A stretch of 47,372 nucleotides of DNA from an uncultured Bacilli bacterium (GCA_947630935.1 CANRJL010000001.1:1-47372); one strand, 5' to 3'; shown: positions 32,512 to 41,071, counted from the first letter of the stretch. The notes: generated by a model from the letters alone, not told the origin. A program made the numbers and translations.

Positions 32512-33366
32512 TTAATTATTTGAATTGTTATTATTATTGTTGTTATTATTGTTATTGTTATTTGTATTACTATTTGTTCCTGTTGAAATTTGTTCATCAG
32601 GGATAACAGCAGCTTTAGATAGAATAAATTCTCTTACATAAGCACTGGCAACTTCTGTTTCGCCAGGATTTGCCGTATAATTTTTATTTCTTGGAACAGG
32701 AATTATATCTATTCCCGTATATTGAGCTTTACGTAATAAAGAATACATATCATCTGGTACAGCAAATAGTAATGATGCTGGGGTTCTACTTTCAGTTGAT
32801 GTTTCAAATACTGATTGTCCAGAACCATCACGAACATCTAAAACCCGAATACTCCGGATTAAATTAGTGTATATTAATTTATTATAATTGTCATTACCTT
32901 TAACCCATAAATCAATATAGTTTCCTGGGAAAATAGAATTTCCGTAAGTTGTATGAATATCTACTCCTAATTCAAATAGTGTATAACCATCTGGAATATC
33001 AGCAATTACATTATCAGGTTGACTTTCAGGAGAAACAATTGCTGATGTATAGAAAAAACTATTTTGAGGAATGGTTGTTCCATACATTACTTCTTTACCT
33101 ATTAATTGATTAGCATTTCTTATCATATTATTACTTTTACTTAATACAGCATTAGATACTTCCATATATCCTATATCATCAGCCGTAATAACGTGTCTTG
33201 ATGATAAAGCGTTTTTAGCATAAGGAATAGTTGTAGGATTGGTTGCTGTATTAACTCGCCAAGTATATCCTATATATAATACTAAGATTCCAGCTATGAC
33301 ACATATAATGGTTACAGTATTTTTGTTACTCAAAAATTTTTTAATTCTTGTTATTAAATTTCCCAT
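32512..33366 (-). CDS. CpaB/RcpC-like SAF-domain protein with poly-Asn tail
   Basis: 284 residues. A membrane helix near 17-34, then a SAF-like domain (IPYAKNALSSRHVITADDIGYMEV, later GKEVMYGTTIPQNSFF) as in CpaB/RcpC/FlgA, and a second beta-rich domain (ELGVDIHTTYGNSIFPGNYIDLWV). In diderms RcpC works with the outer-membrane secretin; here there is no outer membrane, so it may guide the pilus through the wall. The last 20 residues are almost all Asn, coded by an AAT/AAC triplet run at about 32515-32577, unusual and probably disordered. AAGGAGGAA precedes the ATG. Confidence 0.85.
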   Translation of the reverse strand: MGNLITRIKKFLSNKNTVTIICVIAGILVLYIGYTWRVNTATNPTTIPYAKNALSSRHVITADDIGYMEVSNAVLSKSNNMIRNANQLIGKEVMYGTTIPQNSFFYTSAIVSPESQPDNVIADIPDGYTLFELGVDIHTTYGNSIFPGNYIDLWVKGNDNYNKLIYTNLIRSIRVLDVRDGSGQSVFETSTESRTPASLLFAVPDDMYSLLRKAQYTGIDIIPVPRNKNYTANPGETEVASAYVREFILSKAAVIPDEQISTGTNSNTNNNNNNNNNNNNNSNN

Positions 33367-33384
33367 TTTTATTCCTCCTTAATT

Positions 33385-33786
33385 CTAATTTCCTAATTCT
33401 AAAATAGAATCTACACGATTAACTATATCAAAAGATTCGGAATTAGAACTTATTTGATAAGTGTTGCTTTTAGTAGTAACTTGGACACCAGCTTTTGGTG
33501 GTGATTCATATATTTCGTAAAAGTCAATTTGATAAGTATTTAGATTAGCACTTTCAGCAAATCTTCTTAAAAAATTTTCAACATATTTTTCACGATTAAT
33601 ACGTAATTCACCACTTTCTCTGTAGTAGCCATAGTCGACAGCATCGACCATAGCTGCTTCAGATACTTCTTTAATTAAATAATAATCTTGGGTACTGGTT
33701 GTAGATACATTGGAAACTAACATCATGATAACTATGATAAATACGCCTAATGCAATTAACCAATATCCCCAATAGCTTTCTTTCAT
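33385..33786 (-). CDS. Small Tad-operon membrane protein, 133 aa
   Basis: MKESYWGYW, a membrane helix (about residues 8-26), then a helical outside domain of about 100 residues without cysteine. It may correspond to a family I recall as DUF5411, unverified. The M-[KR]-E-[AS] start is the same as in the two pilins and two TadE-like proteins of this operon, and the segment after the helix (DYYLIKEVSEAAMVDAVDYG) is like the region after the helix in TadE/TadF minor pseudopilins. So it is probably a fifth pilin-class subunit. Spacing of 10 bases from the gene before and 18 to the next. Confidence 0.7.
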   Translation of the reverse strand: MKESYWGYWLIALGVFIIVIMMLVSNVSTTSTQDYYLIKEVSEAAMVDAVDYGYYRESGELRINREKYVENFLRRFAESANLNTYQIDFYEIYESPPKAGVQVTTKSNTYQISSNSESFDIVNRVDSILELGN

Positions 33787-33796
33787 CTATGCCTCC

Positions 33797-36700
33797 CTAT
33801 TTCCATGAAGGACCGACGCCAGTAACTCTATCTAAGCAAACGCCGCCTTGACAGTAATTTGTATTAGTCCATAAAACAAAATCTTCATTACGTTTATTTT
33901 CGGTGAAATAGTCATTTTCTTCACCAATATCTAAGAATCTTGATTTACAATTAACGCTGTAATCAACACCATTAATTGTATGATTTTCACAATAGATAGC
34001 ATCTTCACCACTTGCACTTAAACTACTAATAGTTGGAATTGCTGTGTTAGAATAACTGCCTGCTGCTTTGTTATATTTTCGCAAATTTATCATATTTTGT
34101 CTAGTTAAAGTATATGAATATTCAGATTGTGTATAAGCATATTCACCAGTTTCTTCAATTTCATTTCTGGTAACTTCAGCCTTTTTACTTGCATCAGTCG
34201 TATTTCCACTCGCTTGAGTTTGACCACTATTTTGACCTTCTGTTGAAGTTTGGCCTCCTGATTGACTAGTTGTTTTACCGCCATTTGATAAATTCCAGTT
34301 ATATCCAGTTTGGCGACAATTTTCAGTATTGCCATCTTTGCATTCATTTGGGAATAAATTGCCAGTTGTAACAGAACGGAAGACAGCTTTTGACGTTAAT
34401 TCATCATTATCTTCAATTTCATCTGATCCATCAACTATACATGTAGGACAATCTTTTTTAGAATCATTTGTAATATCACAAGAACCACCTTCACATGTTA
34501 CATGGCATGTTGGACAGTTGTTAATGTAATGACAAACATAACCACCATCAATACTTGTTGGAGTTGTAGTACCACATTTATTTTCTTCTGGTAAATTACT
34601 ATATGCTTCGATAACGCTTTTTACCTCTTCTGATTTGCCATCTTCGGCAGCATCATTAATTAATCTTCCTAACTCGCCATTGGTATTATTTTGACCAATA
34701 TTTTTAAAGTAGAATTTAAATTGGAACACTCCTTTATGTTGTCTTAATGATACTGGAAGTGAACTATCAGGAAGTCTTGTCCATAAGCAATCTTTATAGA
34801 CACCATTAGAATCTTGAATACATTGTTCAGCATTTACTTTAATTGCTCCATATTGAGTATAAGTAGAAAATTGGCCTCGTGGTACATAAACACCGGTGTT
34901 AGTTACTGTTTTTTGAACTCTTTGAACTGTATATCTTGTTTTATTTTCTAACTTACAAGTAGCATCATTACAACTTACTATTTGTTCAGTTGTTGTTAAA
35001 TTTTCTTTCATCTGTTCATCATTATAACTTTGACCAGTACATTTATATTCATCATTTACGTCCGTTCCACAATAAACATTTTTGGAATCAGTAGTTTTAC
35101 TTTTTTCGCTAAATGCTGGTAAATTGTCTTCTTTTTTAGTAACTATATCATTGTAGGCATTATCAACAGTTTTTTCATCATTATTATCTTCACCATAAGT
35201 ATATTTAATTATAGGATCAAATTTCATATCATTTGTCCATTCTGTACATTGCTTGTAGCTATTTTGAACATTTTCTAAAGCTTGTTTAGCATTATTATAT
35301 GTCTTTTCAGCATCATCTTTTTTAGCTGTAAATGTTGATTTTACACCATTAAATGTTGATGTTACTTTAGCTTCAGTCAATTTATTCTCTTCATCTGGTT
35401 TATAAATATACCATACATATTGAGCTTGGAATTCATCGCTAGCTCCTTCAGCAACAGTTTCTGGAGCACTTTCTTCGGCTTTTTTATATTTAATATATTC
35501 ATTGAAAGCATTTATTAAATTTTGTTGAGCAGTTTTAACATCTTTCAAATATTTAGTTTCATCAATACCTTTAGATGGATCAGTTGCTCCACTAATATAG
35601 CAATTTCGGGTGCCTTTTATAGTAGTTTCTAATTCGAAGTAACCACCACTTTGCGAATATTTAGCTGTTGGAACTGTAAAATTATATTCTTCATCACACC
35701 AAACTTTGCAATAAGGATTACCTTTAAAAATGCTTGTTGCTTCAAATGAATTATTCATTTGATCTGTATGGTCAATTACACATTTTTTTACTTGATTTGC
35801 ACTAGAATTACATTCTGTTGGTGTTCGATTTATGTCGCTTATTGTTCCCGAAACAGTAGATTCTGCATCAAAATCATTACATGTCGATGGAAGAGTTACA
35901 TTGGCAAAACAGTTAGTACAATATGTCTTGTAATCTTCACATGAAGAGCTATCGCCCTCTTTACATTCTTTTTCATATTTGCCACATTCACATTCTGTTT
36001 TATATTGTTCTTCACTAGCACATTCTTCACCATTAGAGCAAATATAATGTTTAACATCATCAATTTCTTCAATACTGCATTCTTTTGTACATTCTGCTAA
36101 ATATGTTGCTTCATTATCGTCTTCTTCACTTTCAGGATCTGGTCCATAGAATGTTGTTACACCATTTTTAGTAACTTTTTGGCAAGTTTTTTTACATTGA
36201 TTTAAATATGTTTTTTTAGTTGTAACTTTACCTTCTTTATCATAATATGTGCCATTATCTTCCCGACAGCCACATTGTTTAGTAAATTCTTCAGCATTTG
36301 CTAATTTGCTACCATCATTGCCATAATAAACACCATCAACAATTTCGCATTTATGATTTTCATCTTCTTGGCAAAGATCTGGAGAACAATGATAATTTTT
36401 TTCAAAAGTAGAAGCATTTTTATCATCTAAATACATTTTTTCAGTTGTTGTTTTGCCTGTAGGTTCATCATTTACTTTTTCTACTCTAGTTACTTCGTAA
36501 TAGTATTTACCTTGATTGTCTTTTTTACATTCACATGTGTCATTATCCCATACTAAATCTAAATCTGATAAATAGATATCATCTGAACCATAATTACGAA
36601 GAAGTAATTGATTTTGTAAGCTATAATTACGGTCACCATTGGAATTTATAGGGCCATAATAGGCAACGTTTGCCTGAGCTGAATGCTTATCACTCCAAGC

Positions 36701-37645
36701 TGTTTTTAAAGTTATTCCATATGCTTTGTTGTTTTTTTGAGCTTCTTTAAACTTGCCATCTTCCGTATTAACATGAATTATAAATTCAGCTTTTTTGCCA
36801 TTTTCACTTACTGTTATTAGTTTTTTATCATTTTCTTTTCTGATATTACATTTATAACCATATTCACAACTTACTGTAAAATCATCCCAATATACTTTTT
36901 CAATATTGCTAGCATTTTTAATTTCAATTGTAAGGATTTCACTATGGTCATTTTCATGTTCTACTTTTTTGATTTTTGTTTCCCATTTAGCATCCCAAAT
37001 GATTCCACTATCAACTAATGAATTATAGATTTCTTTAGCACTTTTACCTTTATTAGCATCACTATTTACAGAATTTCCAGCCTCAATAGCTTTTTGATAT
37101 ATTTCTTTTAAAAATTTAGTATCATTTTGCCAACTAGGCCAATAATTTGAATTTGTAAATAAGGTATCTTTTCGATAAGGTGCAACAGCATTTTGATCAC
37201 CACCAGTATCAAGTTTACCATAATATCCTTCAATTAATCTAAATAATGCTGTGCCTAATTTAACGCTTGTATTTGAACCTTTGCCTGCGCCAATTCCGGC
37301 GTCAATTAATTCTTGATAGCCAACCGTTAAAGCGACATCTAAGTCCTGTTTATTAGATTCCTGTGGATGAAGCGTTCTAATACATTTACTATTACTACCA
37401 GAATTATGACTTTTTCCAGGAGCCATGCAAAATAATTTACCGACTATGCCACCATTTACATAAGCATTATAATTATGAATTTCATGTTTACCTGCTGCAT
37501 AAAAGGCACCACCAGTAAGTGATACTCTAACTAACTCATATGGGCAAGTATAAACATTTAAATCAATTGTTGTTGCTTTGACTGGCAAAACTTGAAAAAA
37601 TGTTAAGATGCATACAAATGCAATTGTTTCTAATATCTTTTTCAT
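33797..37645 (-). CDS. Large Cys-rich exported protein of the Tad operon
   Basis: 1282 residues. Sec signal peptide (residues 1-24, ending VKA), an N-terminal domain (25-180) with YTCPYELV and GKLFCMAPGKS that recalls thioester-type adhesin domains but lacks the TQxxIW motif (KLGTALFRLIEG instead), a beta domain, then at residues 433-552 four Cys-framed modules of the type C...DGxYYDxxGK...TYxxxC that also occur in the NPxTG proteins at 20562 and 21801. A long Cys-rich middle, a Ser/Gln/Thr/Gly linker near 1120-1160 and a C-terminal domain follow. No sorting motif and no C-terminal helix. Position in the pilus operon suggests a pilus-tip or pilus-associated adhesin (inference). Several dozen cysteines imply many disulfides. 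AAGGGGGAA precedes the ATG. Confidence 0.8.
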   Translation of the reverse strand: MKKILETIAFVCILTFFQVLPVKATTIDLNVYTCPYELVRVSLTGGAFYAAGKHEIHNYNAYVNGGIVGKLFCMAPGKSHNSGSNSKCIRTLHPQESNKQDLDVALTVGYQELIDAGIGAGKGSNTSVKLGTALFRLIEGYYGKLDTGGDQNAVAPYRKDTLFTNSNYWPSWQNDTKFLKEIYQKAIEAGNSVNSDANKGKSAKEIYNSLVDSGIIWDAKWETKIKKVEHENDHSEILTIEIKNASNIEKVYWDDFTVSCEYGYKCNIRKENDKKLITVSENGKKAEFIIHVNTEDGKFKEAQKNNKAYGITLKTAWSDKHSAQANVAYYGPINSNGDRNYSLQNQLLLRNYGSDDIYLSDLDLVWDNDTCECKKDNQGKYYYEVTRVEKVNDEPTGKTTTEKMYLDDKNASTFEKNYHCSPDLCQEDENHKCEIVDGVYYGNDGSKLANAEEFTKQCGCREDNGTYYDKEGKVTTKKTYLNQCKKTCQKVTKNGVTTFYGPDPESEEDDNEATYLAECTKECSIEEIDDVKHYICSNGEECASEEQYKTECECGKYEKECKEGDSSSCEDYKTYCTNCFANVTLPSTCNDFDAESTVSGTISDINRTPTECNSSANQVKKCVIDHTDQMNNSFEATSIFKGNPYCKVWCDEEYNFTVPTAKYSQSGGYFELETTIKGTRNCYISGATDPSKGIDETKYLKDVKTAQQNLINAFNEYIKYKKAEESAPETVAEGASDEFQAQYVWYIYKPDEENKLTEAKVTSTFNGVKSTFTAKKDDAEKTYNNAKQALENVQNSYKQCTEWTNDMKFDPIIKYTYGEDNNDEKTVDNAYNDIVTKKEDNLPAFSEKSKTTDSKNVYCGTDVNDEYKCTGQSYNDEQMKENLTTTEQIVSCNDATCKLENKTRYTVQRVQKTVTNTGVYVPRGQFSTYTQYGAIKVNAEQCIQDSNGVYKDCLWTRLPDSSLPVSLRQHKGVFQFKFYFKNIGQNNTNGELGRLINDAAEDGKSEEVKSVIEAYSNLPEENKCGTTTPTSIDGGYVCHYINNCPTCHVTCEGGSCDITNDSKKDCPTCIVDGSDEIEDNDELTSKAVFRSVTTGNLFPNECKDGNTENCRQTGYNWNLSNGGKTTSQSGGQTSTEGQNSGQTQASGNTTDASKKAEVTRNEIEETGEYAYTQSEYSYTLTRQNMINLRKYNKAAGSYSNTAIPTISSLSASGEDAIYCENHTINGVDYSVNCKSRFLDIGEENDYFTENKRNEDFVLWTNTNYCQGGVCLDRVTGVGPSWK
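35990..36349 (-). repeat. Block of four diverged Cys-framed modules
   Basis: Encodes residues 433-552: C433-C458, C460-C484, C488-C519 and C523-C552, each with a tyrosine pair or aromatic after a D/N-G turn and a Tyr or Phe before the closing Cys. Same protein pattern as the 84-bp repeats at 20682 but no close DNA identity. Confidence 0.7.
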
Positions 37646-37661
37646 TTCTTATTCCCCCTTA

Positions 37662-38378
37662 CTAAATCTTCCTCTTTTTATTTCTTTTTATTTGAACAAT
37701 GATAGCAATCATCATTATTACTATAAGAACGGTGCCACCGATATACCAGTAAATTCTATTTTTAGATGCTAATTCTTCAGCTCCTTTAAAATAATTGTTA
37801 TTGCTATTTACATATTCATTTTGAATTTTTTCTTCATCTACTTCAATGTTTGTTGTAACATATTTTTCACAATAATATGCATCTTTATTTTCGCAAAGGG
37901 CTTGGTCAGCTAATTCATTATACATTGGAGTCAATACTTTTATTTCTCTTAATTCTTCATTAGAACATCCGGAAACATCGGAAAAAATTTTGATAGTATA
38001 AGTTCTTATCTTTTGAGTATCAGGAACTCTTAAAGAAAAACTACCATTAACTAAATCTCTAGCGTGATACTCTTCATCAATATGTTCTTCTTCATTTGTA
38101 ATTCGAAAATAAATTTGATCAGTTATATTGTATATTTTAACATTAAAATGTTCAGCAAAGTAATAACCACTATTCAAGGTATTAGCTATTTCATCAGATA
38201 CTTCTGGATGGGGATTACCTTCATAATCTTCTTTTACTCGTTCCATTTCATAAGTGCCTACGACATTAGCCGCAGCTGTACTGATTTCATTTTGTGTTTT
38301 ATAATCACATTCAGCATGTACTGTTTGGCTTAACAACGCACACATAGCAATTAAAAAAATTAACCCTTTTTTTCGCAT
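37662..38378 (-). CDS. Exported membrane-anchored protein, first gene of Tad operon
   Basis: 238 residues. Signal peptide MRKKGLIFLIAMCALLSQ... ending VHA, an outside domain with a few cysteines (ECDY, SGCSNEE, ALCENKDAYYCE), a helical stretch, and a C-terminal membrane helix (about 207-228) with a basic tail KRNKKRKI. So it is a type I membrane protein of unknown family. I use the ATG at 38378; an in-frame ATG at 38438 lies in the operon's -35 box and would put residues before the signal peptide. The 16-base gap to the 1282-residue protein gene suggests a shared role, perhaps as its membrane partner. Confidence 0.78.
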   Translation of the reverse strand: MRKKGLIFLIAMCALLSQTVHAECDYKTQNEISTAAANVVGTYEMERVKEDYEGNPHPEVSDEIANTLNSGYYFAEHFNVKIYNITDQIYFRITNEEEHIDEEYHARDLVNGSFSLRVPDTQKIRTYTIKIFSDVSGCSNEELREIKVLTPMYNELADQALCENKDAYYCEKYVTTNIEVDEEKIQNEYVNSNNNYFKGAEELASKNRIYWYIGGTVLIVIMMIAIIVQIKRNKKRKI

Positions 38379-38409
38379 AATTATTCCATCCAATCTAAAA
38401 TATATAAGT

Positions 38410-38438
38410 ATTGTATCAAAATATCTTTTGTTTTTCAA
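38410..38438 (-). promoter_or_regulatory. Promoter of the Tad operon
   Basis: Minus strand: TTGAAA (38438-38433), 17 bases, TACAAT (38415-38410), 32 bases before the ATG. It would serve twelve genes down to the terminator at 26940. Confidence 0.8.
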
Positions 38439-38532
38439 TCATTTTATACTTTTTCTATTTTATTAATTTCTACTATTCAAAAATGCTTCTTTATGATATA
38501 TTTTTAATTAGAAAAATAGATTGGAGTTATAT

Positions 38533-39249
38533 ATGAAAAGTATACATTTTAAAGAATTATTAAAGGCTTTTGGAATTATTTTATTGTATTTAGTTTTGGT
38601 TCCAACTTTTGTAACAATTATTTTTAAAATTTTTATTAAAGATATTAATAATCTTTCTATGGCTATTTTAGTAAATCTGATATCTTATTTTATAGATATT
38701 GTTATTATTTATCTTATTTATCATAAAAGTTTGAAAGAAGAATGGAAACGATTCATTAAAAATTTTAAAGCTTATGCCAAAATTGCTTTGCAAAATTGGG
38801 CTAAAGGTTTTCTAGCTATGTTTTTATTTAATTTTTTAATTATTTTAGTTTATCATAATATGGCGGCTAATGAAGAATCTAATCGTCAATTACTAGAACA
38901 ATTACCTATTTTTTCACTTATTTCTATGATCTTTTTAGGTCCTTTCTTTGAAGAAATTACTTTTCGAAAAGGTTTTAAAAAAGCTTTTGATAATCCCAAG
39001 ACATTTTTAATTGTTACTTCATTATTATTTGGTGGCGCTCATTTAATTACTAGTTTTGATTTGCATTCTTTTGATGCTTTTGTAAAAAGTCTTCCTCAAT
39101 TATTATACATTTTTTCATATGGCTCTTTAGGTTATTTTTTTGGAAAAGCTTATTATGAAACAGATTGTATTTTTACAAGTATTTTAGCTCACGTTTTGCA
39201 TAATGGTTTGACAGTTTTTATTTTATTATTAAGTGCTAGTCTTTTATAG
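38533..39249 (+). CDS. CPBP family intramembrane metalloprotease
   Basis: 238 residues with about seven membrane helices. The three signature motifs are present: EEITFR (EExxxR), FGGAH (FxxxH) and HVLHN (HxxxN), which bind the catalytic zinc inside the membrane. The family includes Rce1-type CAAX proteases and bacteriocin-immunity (Abi) proteins; target here unknown. I use the ATG at 38533 with GGAG six bases before; the frame also opens at a TTG at 38521. It is divergent from the Tad operon and followed after 10 bases by a phosphoesterase gene, so the two probably form an operon. Confidence 0.9.
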   Translation: MKSIHFKELLKAFGIILLYLVLVPTFVTIIFKIFIKDINNLSMAILVNLISYFIDIVIIYLIYHKSLKEEWKRFIKNFKAYAKIALQNWAKGFLAMFLFNFLIILVYHNMAANEESNRQLLEQLPIFSLISMIFLGPFFEEITFRKGFKKAFDNPKTFLIVTSLLFGGAHLITSFDLHSFDAFVKSLPQLLYIFSYGSLGYFFGKAYYETDCIFTSILAHVLHNGLTVFILLLSASLL

Positions 39250-39259
39250 GTGAAAGTTT

Positions 39260-40111
39260 ATGGAAAATATAGTTAGTGATAAAAAAAAATTAGGGCTTTT
39301 ACCTAAAATTCTTATTATTCTTTTTTTATTAATTCTTCTTATTTACTGTTGGATGCATTTTGGTGAGCCAAAAATTATAACGGTGAAAGATTTTATTATT
39401 CAAGATGAAAAAATTCCTTTATCTTTTGATGGGTTTACAATTGTTCATTTTTCAGATATCCATTTTGGAAGAACTACTAATGAAAAAGAATTAAATAAAG
39501 TTGTCGATAAAATTAATGAAATTGATGCAGATATTGTTTTGTTTTCAGGTGATTTATTTGATCCTTATATTACTTTGTCTGATGAAAATATTTCTTATTT
39601 ACAAGATACTTTTAAAAAGATAAATGCCAAAATGAAAAAATATGCTGTAGTTGGCGATTATGATACGGACCATTTAGATGTTTATGAACAAATTTTAAAA
39701 TCTAGTAATTTTGAATTATTAAATGGTCATAATCAAAGTATTTATTATAAAGGAAATGTTCCAATTTATATAAGTGGTATTGCTTCTATTTCAAAAATTA
39801 CACCTGATTATAGCAACGCTTTTAGTAAAGATGGTGATTATTTACAATTATTTTTAAGTCATGAACCAGGAGTTATTAATGATATCAAAAATAAAGCAGA
39901 TTATGTTTTTAGTGGTCATACCCTAGGTGGTCAAATACGAATTCCTTTTGTGGGCGGAATTAAAAAAATGCCTAACTCTTCTATTTATGAAATTGGAAAA
40001 TATAATGTGGATAAGGCAACTTTATTTGTAAATAATGGGATTGGTACCCAAGATATTTCATTACGGCTGTTTAATTTGCCAACTATTTATTGTTATCGTT
40101 TTGTTAAGTAA
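39260..40111 (+). CDS. Membrane-anchored metallophosphoesterase with altered active site
   Basis: 283 residues. One N-terminal membrane helix (12-32), then a calcineurin-like phosphoesterase domain of the YkuE/LpxG type facing outside. First metal motifs intact: SDIH (Asp66, His68) and GDLFD (Asp98). The usual GNHD reads GDYD (Asp133, Tyr134), so the catalytic His and metal Asn are changed; SHEP (His201) is intact; the usual GHTHGGQ reads GHTLGGQ (Leu222), losing one metal His. So the enzyme may be inactive, use one metal, or have a new substrate. GGTGAAAG precedes the ATG. Confidence 0.82.
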   Translation: MENIVSDKKKLGLLPKILIILFLLILLIYCWMHFGEPKIITVKDFIIQDEKIPLSFDGFTIVHFSDIHFGRTTNEKELNKVVDKINEIDADIVLFSGDLFDPYITLSDENISYLQDTFKKINAKMKKYAVVGDYDTDHLDVYEQILKSSNFELLNGHNQSIYYKGNVPIYISGIASISKITPDYSNAFSKDGDYLQLFLSHEPGVINDIKNKADYVFSGHTLGGQIRIPFVGGIKKMPNSSIYEIGKYNVDKATLFVNNGIGTQDISLRLFNLPTIYCYRFVK

Positions 40112-40135
40112 TATTTGAAGTTTTAGTATCTCATA

Positions 40136-40163
40136 AAAAAAACCGCTGATTGGCAGTTTTTTT
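40136..40163. terminator. Probable shared terminator between convergent genes
   Basis: AAACCGC (40140-40146) and GCAGTTT (40153-40159) form an imperfect stem around a short loop, with T runs on both strands, between the phosphoesterase and coat protein genes. Confidence 0.5.
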
Positions 40164-40164
40164 A

Positions 40165-40581
40165 TTAGACACATTCTACATATGTATCTGATAAACAGCG
40201 AAGTGCGCATACACAACTTAAATCAATTGTAAAAAATGAATTTGTTGCAACGTATGGATTTAAACTTGTCGTATCTGGATTATCTTCAAGAACTCTACAA
40301 GTACAGCAGTTATTATCTACTTTTTCTACTCGAAAGATAGTAGATGTTGTTTGTGGTGTGACGGGATCTTTGGTAGTTGGCATAGATAATGGTGTTCCAT
40401 TAGCACAGCAAGTGAAAAGTTGAATTGGTCTAGTATTACATACTAAGCAGTTTGGGCCGCCTCCTAATACAGGTCGGTCACATGAATCTAAGCAAGAATC
40501 TGGACATGCATTTTGTTGTAAAACTAAGATGACATTTAGTATTTCTGAGATGCAGTTAGAATTATTATCGTTGTTACACAT
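40165..40581 (-). CDS. CotY/CotZ-like spore coat protein
   Basis: 138 residues with about 16 cysteines, no signal peptide. The start CISEILNVILVLQQNAC, the clusters DSCLDSC and NNCCTCRVL, and the ending SCVCALRCL fit the CotY/CotZ family of crust and coat proteins, which form disulfide-linked lattices on the spore surface. I use the ATG at 40581, nine bases after an AAAGGGG site; an ATG at 40587 is only three bases from it. A SigK-type promoter lies 33 bases upstream, as expected for a late mother-cell coat gene. Strong evidence that the organism forms spores. Confidence 0.85.
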   Translation of the reverse strand: MCNNDNNSNCISEILNVILVLQQNACPDSCLDSCDRPVLGGGPNCLVCNTRPIQLFTCCANGTPLSMPTTKDPVTPQTTSTIFRVEKVDNNCCTCRVLEDNPDTTSLNPYVATNSFFTIDLSCVCALRCLSDTYVECV

Positions 40582-40613
40582 AAACATTTTCCCCTTTCCT
40601 ATATTCTCACTAA

Positions 40614-40640
40614 TAATTTATGTTAATTTTTAAAAATCGT
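40614..40640 (-). promoter_or_regulatory. SigK-type sporulation promoter for the coat gene
   Basis: Minus strand: AC (40640-40639), 16 bases, CATAAATTA (40622-40614), an exact match to AC-N16-CATAnnnTA. The same layout is found before the 77-residue gene at 45574. Confidence 0.7.
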
Positions 40641-40691
40641 GCATTTTTCCAAAAAGTATAGTATAATTCTTTTAAAGTGAGGTTGATAGAA

Positions 40692-41009
40692 ATGGATCAA
40701 TGGTTAATTTATACCATTATTATATGTAGTTTGTTATTTATTTCGCTAATTGTTGCTAAGTTAATGCGAAAAGATTTTAATATTGAAGCTAATAAATTAA
40801 TTACTTATTTAGGTGGAAAAGACAATATTGTTAATGCAGAATGTAATATGTCGCGTTTTAAAGTTATTTTAAAAGATGTTAGCATTGTGGACAAAGATGC
40901 AATTACGAAACTTGGCGCGAAAGGAATTGTGGAAATTGATAATCAGTTAAAAATTATTTTTGGTAAGGATGCCAAAGAATTAAAACGCTATATTGATCAA
41001 TTAATATAG
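40692..41009 (+). CDS. Membrane-tethered PTS EIIB-like domain protein
   Basis: 105 residues: one membrane helix (about 5-23) and an EIIB-like domain of the glucose PTS type. LGGKDNIVNAEC, then RFKVILKDVSIVDKDAITKLGAKGIVEIDNQLKIIFG, follows the family closely. The phospho-accepting cysteine of EIIB (C-[AS]-T-R-L-R) appears as Cys in AECNMSRFKV, so phosphorylation is possible, but there is no EIIC or EIIA domain and the protein is probably a stand-alone sensor or orphan. I use the ATG at 40692 (GAGG nine bases before) rather than the GTG at 40677. TATAAT at 40662-40667 is its likely -10; the -35 is weak. Terminated by a strong hairpin that includes the stop codon. Confidence 0.78.
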   Translation: MDQWLIYTIIICSLLFISLIVAKLMRKDFNIEANKLITYLGGKDNIVNAECNMSRFKVILKDVSIVDKDAITKLGAKGIVEIDNQLKIIFGKDAKELKRYIDQLI

Positions 41010-41020
41010 CGTTTTTTTTT
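40986..41020 (+). terminator. Terminator of the EIIB-like gene
   Basis: CGCTATATT (40986-40994) pairs with AATATAGCG (41003-41011), loop of 8, then nine T. The TAG stop lies inside the right arm. Confidence 0.85.
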
Positions 41021-41033
41021 TATAATAAAAAGG

Positions 41034-41071
41034 CCTGTGAGTGAACCCCCTTAGACACCCACAGGTTTTTT
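41034..41071. terminator. Bidirectional terminator, mainly for the glucosaminidase gene
   Basis: CCTGTGAGTG (41034-41043) pairs with CACCCACAGG (41056-41065) with one mismatch; T runs follow on both strands. It lies right after the stop codon of the minus-strand glucosaminidase. Confidence 0.78.

Noticed and set aside
38379..38438. Earlier start for the first Tad-operon gene
   Set aside because: It would begin in the -35 box of a good promoter and place 20 residues ahead of a standard signal peptide.
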